DNA of 64,000 nt from Terriglobia bacterium (lineage in GTDB: Bacteria; Acidobacteriota; Terriglobia; Terriglobales; Acidobacteriaceae). The stretch lies in contig JAIQFZ010000004.1 in NCBI GenBank assembly GCA_020073015.1, forward strand, positions 62,001 through 126,000. Reading direction: 5' to 3'. The position numbers were made by a program, and so were the translations under genes. How positions within the stretch are numbered: position 1 is the first letter of the stretch; each line of letters opens with the position of its first letter. Positions 51,676 to 58,527 of the stretch are shown here, in pieces. The notes under the pieces were generated by a model, which worked only from the letters and a program-made list of their open reading frames with translations, had not been told where the DNA came from and made no database searches.

Positions 51676-52518
51676 TCATTCCGGCCAGAGGCTGGCGGCG
51701 GTCGTCTCGAGAATCTGTTTTCTTGTCTCTTCGCTCATCGGCAGAGCCTTGAATTGATCGAGGACCTGCTTGATATCAGGGACGCCGGGGCCGGGCCAGT
51801 CTGTGCCGAACACGGTTTTGTGAGCAATCTCGTCAAGCCGCGGAAAGTGCCGCAGCAGGCTTTTCGGCGGGATGCCGCTGATGTCGAGATAGACATTCGG
51901 GTGGCGGCGGATCAGGAAGAACGCCGTATCCATCCAGAGCGGCCGGCCCCCGTGCGCCAGCAAAATCTTCAGCTTCGGGAAATCGACCGCCACATCGTCC
52001 ACGTAGATCGGGTCGCCGTACTTGTTGCGCGCGCCCGGGAACACGGACGTTCCGGTGTGAAACATCACCGGGATGCCGTTGCCTTCAGCGGCGCGGTAAA
52101 TGATTTCGAGTTCCTTCATACCGCTCAGGTAATCGTTCGGGTACAGCAACTGGTGGGGCGGATGGATTTTGACCATGCGGATGCCAAGCCGCAGGATGTG
52201 CTCGACGTCCGCCAGAATGTTGCTGGTATGCCGCGGATGCACGCTGCCGCACGGGATCAGGCGCTTGGGATCTTCTTTGACGTAGTCGGCCACGAACTGG
52301 TTGACCTCGGCGGTGAACCCGAGGACCTCAGGCGCAACATAGTTGATGAGGACGGCGCGGTCGACACCACAACGATCAAGATAACCTAGGAAGGCTTTTG
52401 GCGAGCGGGTGTAGGAGACGATTTCTTCAAAGTTGGCGCGCTTCTTCCTGATCAGTTCCAGCGCAGCCGGTTTCAACATTTCGAAGGGTTCGATGTGGAT
52501 GTGGCAGTCGGTGATCAA
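51676..52518 (-). CDS. Metal-dependent amidohydrolase family protein (amidohydrolase 2)
   Basis: 280-residue TIM-barrel hydrolase or decarboxylase. The start is a TTG at 52516-52518, needed to include the first metal ligands HIH in ITDCHIHIEP. Further motifs: CGSVHPRHTSN, KIHPPHQLLYPN, MFHTGTSVFPG, LLAHGGRPLWMD and FGTDWPGPG with the terminal Asp ligand. It resembles the aminocarboxymuconate-decarboxylase-like group. It lies after the TetR/epoxidase cluster on the same strand, so a role in ring-cleavage product metabolism is possible but unproven. Confidence 0.87.
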   Translation of the reverse strand: MITDCHIHIEPFEMLKPAALELIRKKRANFEEIVSYTRSPKAFLGYLDRCGVDRAVLINYVAPEVLGFTAEVNQFVADYVKEDPKRLIPCGSVHPRHTSNILADVEHILRLGIRMVKIHPPHQLLYPNDYLSGMKELEIIYRAAEGNGIPVMFHTGTSVFPGARNKYGDPIYVDDVAVDFPKLKILLAHGGRPLWMDTAFFLIRRHPNVYLDISGIPPKSLLRHFPRLDEIAHKTVFGTDWPGPGVPDIKQVLDQFKALPMSEETRKQILETTAASLWPE

Positions 52519-52579
52519 GTCAATAGCCGGTAGTCAGTAGTCAGTGCCCGCGAACTACTTTCAAAAAATGGCTTTGAGA

Positions 52580-52729
52580 AGGGGCACGGCTTTAACAGGC
52601 TGCGGAAAAAGTCTGGTTATGGGTGGCGCAGCGCTTTAGCCCTGCGATAAGCCTTTTGTTACCATCGGCGGCTTTAGCCACTGAGGGCCCCGATTCGACT
52701 TTTTCCGCAGCCTCTTTAAGGCTGTGCCG
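52580..52729. mobile_element. MITE-like element with inverted-repeat ends
   Basis: AGGCTGCGGAAAAAGTC (52597-52613) is perfectly repeated in inverse at 52697-52713; outside it GGCACGGCTTTAA and TTAAGGCTGTGCC extend the pairing to about 31 bp. The interior includes TGGGTGGCGCAGCGCTTTAG and a GGCGGCTTTAGCC segment, shared with 54322-54446. No coding capacity, about 150 bp. Looks like a non-autonomous inverted-repeat element; no transposase is present. Confidence 0.65.
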
Positions 52730-52755
52730 CCTTGCTCGTGGCCCGTACTCGAAGC

Positions 52756-53079
52756 CTAGTACAACGGCACCTTCGGATCCACCGTGCGTGCCCACCCGTC
52801 AATCCCGCCGCGCATGGACTGAGCCTTTTCGAACCCTTGCTGACGGAGCCAGTTCGTGACCGTCAACGAACGTACGCCATGATGACACACGACGATGATG
52901 TGGTCCTCAGGGTCCAGTTCCTGGTGCGCCCGCGTGGGCACATCACCCATAGGGATCTGTTTCGATCCTTCGATGCGCGCCTTCTCCCACTCCGATGGTT
53001 CCCGGACATCGAGGAGCGTGAAGGTCTCACCGCGCTTCTGAAGCGATTTGACTTGGCCGGCAGAGATTTCGAAGTCCAT
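52756..53079 (-). CDS. Rhodanese-domain protein
   Basis: 107-residue single rhodanese domain. FTLLDVREPSEWEKARIEGS is the first conserved block; the active-site loop VVCHHGVRS carries Cys about residue 65; GIDGWARTVDP is near the end. GlpE-like size. It transfers sulfur from thiosulfate or a persulfide to a cyanide-like or thiol acceptor. It lies at the end of the epoxidase cluster, 15 bp after a membrane protein gene, so may be co-transcribed. Confidence 0.9.
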   Translation of the reverse strand: MDFEISAGQVKSLQKRGETFTLLDVREPSEWEKARIEGSKQIPMGDVPTRAHQELDPEDHIIVVCHHGVRSLTVTNWLRQQGFEKAQSMRGGIDGWARTVDPKVPLY

Positions 53080-53094
53080 AATTCAGCGTCAAGT

Positions 53095-53544
53095 TCAGCC
53101 GTCAGCACGTGGTGCGCGGGATTTGGCCCCCGAGTTGTGCAGTGTGGTCAGGCTTAAGAGAGCAGCCAGAGCCCACAGCGCGCCCGTGCCGATTCTGGCG
53201 GCGCGAACATCCGCCGCCGGAATGGTTCTCCAGAGCGTTAGCCCACATCCGATCACGAAGTTAACCACCAGCACGCCGAAGAACAAGCGCTCGCGCAGAC
53301 ATCGGGTGTCAAACACCAGGCCGGTGAGCAGAATGATCCAGACAATATAGGTCGCTGCCGTCCAAGCGTCGTGCGGCCAGTCATATTCACCGCGCGTGAT
53401 ATGACTGAACGAGATCCAGGCAAAATAGCCGCAGCCGAGAAATCCACCGATGCCCCACAACGCGGCCCGGCACATCACGTGGCGGGGCGCCTTCGACGGG
53501 TCCGGCTTGCTAGCGGTGTGGGTCGCTTCTACTTGCCTGTCCAT
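53095..53544 (-). CDS. Four-helix membrane protein of unknown function
   Basis: 149 residues. Hydrophobic segments: AALWGIGGFLGCGYFAWISF, ATYIVWIILLTGLVF, RLFFGVLVVNFVIGCGLTLW, and GTGALWALAALLSL. The N-terminus is polar. Its start overlaps the end of the enoyl-CoA hydratase gene by 16 bp, in another frame, so it is probably translated with it. No recognised family. Confidence 0.7.
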   Translation of the reverse strand: MDRQVEATHTASKPDPSKAPRHVMCRAALWGIGGFLGCGYFAWISFSHITRGEYDWPHDAWTAATYIVWIILLTGLVFDTRCLRERLFFGVLVVNFVIGCGLTLWRTIPAADVRAARIGTGALWALAALLSLTTLHNSGAKSRAPRADG

Positions 53545-54305
53545 TTCGGAGGACGCTTCTCAAGAAAAGCAATAATACCTTCGCGCGCGTCCTCCGTCGA
53601 GACGAGTTCCTCGAAATAGATCTTCTCTGCCCGCGCCAATCCCTTGTCAAAGTGAATCGCGTCCCACGCGTAAACCGCCTTCTTGGCGTGGGCCAGGGCC
53701 GCCGGGCTGAGTCGCTGGAGCTCTGTAAGCGTCTGCTGCACGAGGGCGTCGAGTTCCTCTGCGCGGGCAGAGCGATTGGCTAGGCCGATCGCAACGGCTT
53801 CATCCCCGCTGATCTGGCGTCCGGTGAGAATCAGCTCGGCCGCACGCTTCTGGCCCACCAGCGCCGGCAGTGCAACGGCCGCCACCGGAGGATAACAACC
53901 TAGCTTGATCTCAGGAAATCCCCAGGTGGCGTCGCGCGCGGTGTAAACCATGTCGCAGACGGCCGCCAGTTCCGCGCCTCCGCCGAGGCAGGCACCCTGG
54001 ACGGCGGCGATGGTGATTTTGCGGGAGGCGACGATAGCCCGGATCACGGCATGAAAGCTGGTCAGCATCTCGTGGACCTGATCGGGGAGGTGGGCCTTGA
54101 TGTCTACGCCGGCAGAGAAAGCGCGGGAATCGCCTTCGAAGACAATGACGGAGATGTCGGGCCGGGAGTCAAGGTCGGACACGATCGTCGTGAGCGACCG
54201 CGCCAGTGATAAGTCAATGACATTGAGCGGAGGATGGACAAGCTTCACGCGGGCCACGGGCGGCGCAACCTCGGTCTCAAGTCGGACTGTGGAGGCAGTG
54301 GTCAC
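53529..54305 (-). CDS. Enoyl-CoA hydratase/isomerase family, cyclohexadienecarbonyl-CoA hydratase-like
   Basis: 258-residue crotonase-fold enzyme. Oxyanion-hole segments: FSAGVDIKAHLPDQVHEML and VQGACLGGGAELAAVCD. The general acid/base region TWGFPEIKLGCYPPVAAVAL has Glu in the PEIKLG loop. The PPLNVIDLSLARSL start and the SAGVDIxxH pattern are like the cyclohexa-1,5-diene-carbonyl-CoA hydratase group, as I recall. It could act after an epoxidase on ring products. It lies 246 bp after the epoxidase gene; a MITE-like element sits between them. Confidence 0.85.
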   Translation of the reverse strand: MTTASTVRLETEVAPPVARVKLVHPPLNVIDLSLARSLTTIVSDLDSRPDISVIVFEGDSRAFSAGVDIKAHLPDQVHEMLTSFHAVIRAIVASRKITIAAVQGACLGGGAELAAVCDMVYTARDATWGFPEIKLGCYPPVAAVALPALVGQKRAAELILTGRQISGDEAVAIGLANRSARAEELDALVQQTLTELQRLSPAALAHAKKAVYAWDAIHFDKGLARAEKIYFEELVSTEDAREGIIAFLEKRPPKWTGK

Positions 54306-54321
54306 CGTTCTTTGTTCTTCC

Positions 54322-54446
54322 CTAGCAGGCTGCGCATAGAGTCTGGTTTTGGGTGGCGCAGCGCTTTCAGCGCTGCGATCAGGCCTTCGTTTCCGTCGGC
54401 GGCTTTAGCCGAGGTCGCCGATTCAATTTCTTCCCCAGCTTGCTAG
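54322..54446. mobile_element. MITE-like element, second copy
   Basis: 125 bp. Ends are CTAGCAGGCTGCG (54322) and CAGCTTGCTAG (to 54446), decayed versions of an inverted repeat. The inner segment GTCTGGTTTTGGGTGGCGCA and following CAGCGCT-TTCAG-CGCTG palindrome, then GGCGGCTTTAGCC, match the 52580 element. It separates the hydratase and epoxidase genes. No coding capacity. Confidence 0.65.
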
Positions 54447-54551
54447 AATGCAGCCCAACCCGTTACGGGTGAATTACTTCCAGCCATTTCGCTTATATTA
54501 CAGTACGTACAATAGTGTTACTGCAAAGTGTTCCACGTGGAACATTTCTCG

Positions 54552-55727
54552 CTATAAGTTGATCGCCGACTTGCGCGGCTCGCCAATCGTGGCCAGCGGG
54601 TCGCGGGCGCCTTCCTTTTCTCTAATCCACTTCTTTTCGTTGCGAAGAATGTCCAACAACGCCTGCTTGTCTTTTGTGCCCGGCAGGTACTCTTCGCAGT
54701 GCGGCTGATAGGCGTGATCATCGAGCGGCTCGCCGGTCTCGCAGTGGAACCTCTGCCCTGCCCAGCGTCCAATGCCGCGGTTGAAGCGGATGTCAGGTGT
54801 ATAGAACTTCTTTCCGCCCGGCTTCAGGAACGCATTCAGGCGCTCGATCAATCCCGCGACTTCTTGCCGGTACAGGTGACGGCTATAGTCATTCAGGTCG
54901 TCGAGGTCGGCGGCCTTGTCGTTCTGCGGTTCGTCGTAGCGGCCTTTGATGCCCCAAACGTAGGCCCAGTGCGCCGAGGACGAGTGGTCCGTGCCGAACA
55001 GGTCATAGGAACTCGAGATCCATTTGTTCAGATACTTCTGAATCAGCCACTGCGGGATGACTCCGGCTTCGACGATGCGGCGCAGGCCATCGTTGCCGGT
55101 GCCCATGTGGAAGGCTTCTTCGCGCAGCATGTACGACGTGGAGCGGCCGAGAGGCGCGAAGGCCGAGTACTTCAGCATCTGGAGCTGAAATTTGCCATCG
55201 CGATCCACGAAGTCAGTGTAGGTGAAGAAGTCGAGCCAGTTATCGATATCGACGTTGAAGGTGCCGAGCAGGCGCTGGTTTTCAAACGCCCGGCGCTCGA
55301 GCATCTTCTGCGCTTCGACCTTGCCGGAGTAGCCGAAGAAGTCGATGAGCAGGGCGCACATCTGCCAGCCGTGACGCATCTCTTCGATCATCACGCGAGT
55401 GAGCGCGCGGCGGTCCCAGTCGGTGGGCGCGGTTTCGAACAGGTTGCGCTGCTGCTCGACGCTGGCGAACTCGGTGTCGCCCTGATAGACGATCATGTTC
55501 ATGAGCGCGTCGCGCATCTGCTGGGTTGGGACCTGGCGCAGGTTCTCCCACTTCTTGCGGCCCTTGTAGGAGCCGAACTGGATGTCGTCGGTTTCGATCG
55601 CGCCGTAGAGGGTGTCGAAATGGAAGGATGAGACGTCATCCTGATTGACGCCGATGTCCTGGCGCCACTCGTTGAACAGGCCGACCCAATCGCTGAAGCT
55701 TCCGATCTTGGCTACTTTGCCTGGCAT
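54552..55727 (-). CDS. BoxB/PaaA-like di-iron epoxidase subunit
   Basis: 391-residue ferritin-like oxygenase. It resembles benzoyl-CoA 2,3-epoxidase BoxB in QGDTEFASVEQQRNLF, in LTRVMIEEMRHGWQMCALLI (iron ligands EE..RH), in DWLDFFTYTDFVDRDGKFQL and in YMLREEAFHMGTGNDG (EE..H). Known BoxB is about 475 residues, so this is a shorter, divergent member lying between BoxB and PaaA. It would need a reductase partner (BoxA or PaaE) and a hydrolase (BoxC or PaaZ); none is in the window. The substrate is probably an aryl-CoA thioester. Between two enoyl-CoA hydratase genes. Confidence 0.82.
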   Translation of the reverse strand: MPGKVAKIGSFSDWVGLFNEWRQDIGVNQDDVSSFHFDTLYGAIETDDIQFGSYKGRKKWENLRQVPTQQMRDALMNMIVYQGDTEFASVEQQRNLFETAPTDWDRRALTRVMIEEMRHGWQMCALLIDFFGYSGKVEAQKMLERRAFENQRLLGTFNVDIDNWLDFFTYTDFVDRDGKFQLQMLKYSAFAPLGRSTSYMLREEAFHMGTGNDGLRRIVEAGVIPQWLIQKYLNKWISSSYDLFGTDHSSSAHWAYVWGIKGRYDEPQNDKAADLDDLNDYSRHLYRQEVAGLIERLNAFLKPGGKKFYTPDIRFNRGIGRWAGQRFHCETGEPLDDHAYQPHCEEYLPGTKDKQALLDILRNEKKWIREKEGARDPLATIGEPRKSAINL

Positions 55728-55744
55728 AAGACCTCAAGATTCTT

Positions 55745-55783
55745 AGCGGAGCTTCGCTCCGCTCGCGGACAGGAGTGTCCGCG
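55745..55783. repeat. Two-hairpin repeat between epoxidase and hydratase genes
   Basis: Adjacent perfect stems AGCGGAGC/GCTCCGCT (55745-55763, TTC loop) and CGCGGACA/TGTCCGCG (55764-55783, GGAG loop). On the other strand the order matches the copies at 622-664 and in carB. The outer flank CGCCACAC touches the stop of the hydratase gene. Confidence 0.75.
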
Positions 55784-55788
55784 CCACA

Positions 55789-56610
55789 CTACTTCGCTGT
55801 GAACGTGGCTGGGCGCTTCTCGACGTACGCCGCCAGCCCTTCTTTTGCGTCTTCGCTTTGAAACAGGAGTTGCTGATTCTCGCGCTCCACGGCCAACGCG
55901 GATTCGAGCGGGATCTCCCAGCCGGTTTGCACTGCGCGCTTGATGCGGCCCACAGCCTTGGCGGCCTTGTTGGGCGGGCAGAACTGGCGCGCGTACTCCA
56001 TGATGTTTTCCATGAAGCCGTCGCGCTCGAAGATGTCGTTGATGATGTTCAGCTCTTTGGCTTCTTCGAAGGAAAACGTGTTGCCGGTGATCATCAGTTC
56101 AATGGCCTTGCTCTTCCCCACCAGGCGCGAGAGGCGCTGCGTTCCGCCGGTCCCGGGGAGCACGCCGAGGTTGACTTCCGGCAGCCCGATCTTGCCCGCG
56201 TCTTTGCGGGCGATGCGGAGGTCGGCAGCCATGGCGATTTCGAGTCCGCCGCCGACGCAGTGCCCGTTGAGCGCTGCAATGACGAGCTTGGGGGTTTGCT
56301 CGAAGCGCAGCAGCGTCTCGTTGGCGTGCAGGCAGAAGTAGTACTTGAAGGTCGGGTCCACGCTCGCCAGCATCTTGATGTTGGCGCCGGCCGAGAAAAA
56401 CTTGTCGCCCGCGCCGGTCAGGACCATCACATGGACGTCGTTATCCATGCGTGCTTTCAGGATGGCGTCGTCGAGCTGGCGATTCATCTCGTAGGTGTAG
56501 GTGTTGGCGGGCGGATCGTTCATTTCGATCACGGCAACGCCCGCATCGGTGCGGTAATTGATGAGCTGCTTGGTTGTGTCGCCAGTGGCGGGCTGCAGAG
56601 TGGTGGCCAT
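55789..56610 (-). CDS. Enoyl-CoA hydratase/isomerase family protein
   Basis: 273 residues of crotonase fold: VAVIEMNDPPANTYTYEMNR, FFSAGANIKMLASVDP, LNGHCVGGGLEIAMAADLRI and IGLPEVNLGVLPGTGGTQRL, where Glu in LPEVNLG and the GTGG loop are typical. True hydratases carry two Glu; here the first oxyanion loop and the Glu of LPEV are clear. It is the first gene of the TetR-controlled cluster, 22 bp after tetR. Role is likely hydration or isomerisation of a CoA intermediate. Confidence 0.88.
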   Translation of the reverse strand: MATTLQPATGDTTKQLINYRTDAGVAVIEMNDPPANTYTYEMNRQLDDAILKARMDNDVHVMVLTGAGDKFFSAGANIKMLASVDPTFKYYFCLHANETLLRFEQTPKLVIAALNGHCVGGGLEIAMAADLRIARKDAGKIGLPEVNLGVLPGTGGTQRLSRLVGKSKAIELMITGNTFSFEEAKELNIINDIFERDGFMENIMEYARQFCPPNKAAKAVGRIKRAVQTGWEIPLESALAVERENQQLLFQSEDAKEGLAAYVEKRPATFTAK

Positions 56611-56631
56611 GGTTGCTCCTTCTAGTTTTCT

Positions 56632-57402
56632 TTAGCCGGCCGCATTCGTGCGCCGGCGAACTGCAGATCCCTCGCTCGCCCCTTCGACTGCGCTCAGGGC
56701 AGGCTCCCGGCTGCGCCCGCGGACGGCTCGGGATGACATACTGAGATGCTTCCTGGAGGGGACAACGCGGCGTCCCACCCCACCCAGGAAAATGTCGCCC
56801 ATCTGGCGGGCAAGGTCCGCGGCGCTGCCGTCGACGCGCGGGTTATACCAGGTATAGATCCAGTTGATCATGCCGAACAGGCTCATGACGGCAGTGCGCG
56901 AGTTGAAGTCGAGAGCGCGCTCGCGCTTCAGGTCCTCCATGAGGCCGAGGCAGATGCGGTAGTATGCGCGCTTGATGCCCGAGATTTCGGAGCTGAAGCC
57001 ATTCTTCAGCGCCTCATCCTCGTGGGCTAGGACCTTCAACCCGCTCTGGTTGGTCACGAAGTAGTCCAGATGATTCTGGATAAAAACGCGAATGCATTGC
57101 TCGGGGTCGGTGATACCTTTCAGTCGTTCTTTCAGGTGTTCGACGATGGTGGTAAAGGCGTGCTTCTGGATGAGGTACAACAGGCGCTCTTTGGAATGGA
57201 AGTAGTGATACAGTCCCGCGAGCGACATGCCGCTGGCGCGAGAGAGGTCGCGCATGGAAGCGCCTTCGTAACCCTTGTCGCAGAAGACCTCGGTGGCGTG
57301 GTCGAGGATTTCGCTCAGGCGCCGGTCGAAGCGAGTTTCGGCGGGCGCAGGGGCGGCTTTGCGGAGCTTTGCGGAGGCTCGGATTGCCGGGAAAGCCTTC
57401 AT
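56632..57402 (-). CDS. TetR-family regulator with repeat-derived C-terminal tail
   Basis: 256 residues from the ATG at 57402; an upstream ATG at 57426 would place the operator in the coding region. Helix-turn-helix: ILDHATEVFCDKGYEGASMR, DLSRASGMSLAGLYHYFHSK. The ligand-binding domain runs to about residue 210 (GDIFLGGVGRR). The last 35 residues (from about 222) are encoded by repeat DNA at 56661-56738 and read EPALSAVEGASEGS, so they are unlikely to be functional. It likely controls the hydratase-epoxidase genes downstream, and resembles FadR/PaaR-type regulators that sense acyl-CoA. Confidence 0.82.
   Translation of the reverse strand: MKAFPAIRASAKLRKAAPAPAETRFDRRLSEILDHATEVFCDKGYEGASMRDLSRASGMSLAGLYHYFHSKERLLYLIQKHAFTTIVEHLKERLKGITDPEQCIRVFIQNHLDYFVTNQSGLKVLAHEDEALKNGFSSEISGIKRAYYRICLGLMEDLKRERALDFNSRTAVMSLFGMINWIYTWYNPRVDGSAADLARQMGDIFLGGVGRRVVPSRKHLSMSSRAVRGRSREPALSAVEGASEGSAVRRRTNAAG
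56661..56738. repeat. Nested repeat at the end of the TetR gene
   Basis: The outer repeat (CTGCAGATCCCTCGCTC at 56661-56677 and GCTCGGGATGACA at 56726-56738) is the same 31-bp repeat found intact at 63863-63893. It is interrupted by 48 bp whose first 27 bases (56678-56704) are identical to 58487-58513. So one repeat has inserted into another. Confidence 0.75.
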
Positions 57403-57406
57403 AGTT

Positions 57407-57450
57407 CGAACGTTCGTTCTAATCATAACGCGGAGTGATCTGAATCACAA
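57407..57450 (-). promoter_or_regulatory. tetR promoter with TetR palindrome and CRP-like site
   Basis: On the minus strand: TTGTGA (57445-57450), 17 bp, TATGAT (57422-57427). A CRP-type site TGTGA-N6-TCACT (57434-57449) overlaps the -35 box. A 10-bp palindrome CGAACGTTCG (57407-57416) lies just before the ATG at 57402 and is a good autoregulatory operator candidate. The 5' leader would be about 12 nt without a Shine-Dalgarno. Confidence 0.65.
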
Positions 57451-57559
57451 GAGAATGTGACGACCCCTGGAAGCTGTATTCCCTTCGGAGATCCGGAGAA
57501 AGGCAGAAGCCGCGGCTCGATCCACCGCGAACAGCTCGATTGCCGTTTCTGTCCTTGCT

Positions 57560-58405
57560 TCACTGGTGCTGAGTCTGAGACTTTGCGGTTGGGATCGCTT
57601 TCGCGGGCGTTTCCACTGCGGGTACAGGCTGGCTCACGATCCGTTCGACCAGGAACATCTTGCTGACGCGATTGCGGTCGAGCTTCTGATCTATACCGTC
57701 CACGCGAATCGTGATCGAGTCGATGGTCATCGAGAGGACATCTCCGCTCAGGCTGGATCCATCCCGCAGCAATAGCACGTCGTTGGGCAGGCCGCCCAAG
57801 GTGACCTTGATACTGCCACCGGGGGCTTCGTCCGGAGCGACATCGAACGGGGTGGTGGTCAAGGCGAACCCTTCTTTTCGGAGTTCGAGAGTGTGTTTGC
57901 CGACGGTCAGGTAGACCGTCGCCGGAGTCAGTCCCTGATCTTTGCCATCGACCTTGAGGCTGGCTCCCGCCGGCTCCGAAACCACCTGGAGCGGAATCGT
58001 CTTCAACGAAGTGGGGGTCCCGCCATTGTTCTTTCCAGAGATCGAGAGCGTGGCCGGAACGCCTACCGATTGACACCGGAAGAGTACCTTAGCCGATTCT
58101 CCGGGGCTAAGGTCGCTGACTACCAGAAGTCCCTGGCCGATTCGAACGTGATCCTTGTCGAGCAACGAGACGGTCAAGGACGCCTGCGGCATTACTTTCG
58201 GCGAAAGATTCTGCACGATGACATCGGACACGAGCGTCATCTGGCCGGCGTAGGAACCCTCGTTGTGGAAACGCCCGAAGGTAAGCTTCAGAGTTGGATT
58301 GTCTTTGTCTGGCCAGAGCATGACCAAGCCGGAGTCTTCGGCGGCGGAGGGAAGGACGACCAGGATGACAACGAGTAGGAGCAAGCAGAATCGGCGCCCG
58401 GACAT
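57560..58405 (-). CDS. Secreted PEGA-domain protein
   Basis: 281 residues from the ATG at 58405 (signal GRRFCLLLLVVILVVLPSAAE). The longer frame begins in repeat DNA (reading CPERSRRG) and is rejected. Residues about 30-130 form a beta domain (SLTVSLLDKDHVRIGQGLLV). A PEGA domain follows: LQVVSEPAGASLKVDGKDQG, TPATVYLTVGKHTLELRKEG. The end is Pro/Ala rich. PEGA modules are surface or cell-wall-linked; no partner is visible. Lies between tetR and the DapA-like gene. Confidence 0.8.
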   Translation of the reverse strand: MSGRRFCLLLLVVILVVLPSAAEDSGLVMLWPDKDNPTLKLTFGRFHNEGSYAGQMTLVSDVIVQNLSPKVMPQASLTVSLLDKDHVRIGQGLLVVSDLSPGESAKVLFRCQSVGVPATLSISGKNNGGTPTSLKTIPLQVVSEPAGASLKVDGKDQGLTPATVYLTVGKHTLELRKEGFALTTTPFDVAPDEAPGGSIKVTLGGLPNDVLLLRDGSSLSGDVLSMTIDSITIRVDGIDQKLDRNRVSKMFLVERIVSQPVPAVETPAKAIPTAKSQTQHQ

Positions 58406-58486
58406 GCGCGAAATTGTTGCATAGGGAGGTTCAAAGAGCAACGGTTGATCTGCGGGAGGAAGGTGCCAAGTTACGCGAGCGAGGGT

Positions 58487-58524
58487 GCCCCTTCGACTGC
58501 GCTCAGGGCAGGCCCGCGCCACAC
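58487..58524. repeat. Joined repeat: CCCTTCGACTGCGCTCAGGG type plus CCGCGCCACACT
   Basis: 58487-58513 is identical over 27 bases to 56678-56704; directly after it is the CCGCGCCACACT end of the two-hairpin family. It lies just past the stop of the DapA-like gene. Confidence 0.7.
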
Positions 58525-58527
58525 TTA

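Noticed and set aside
58406-58522. N-terminal extension of the PEGA protein reading CPERSRRG
   Set aside because: It translates a repeat; the signal peptide begins at 58405.
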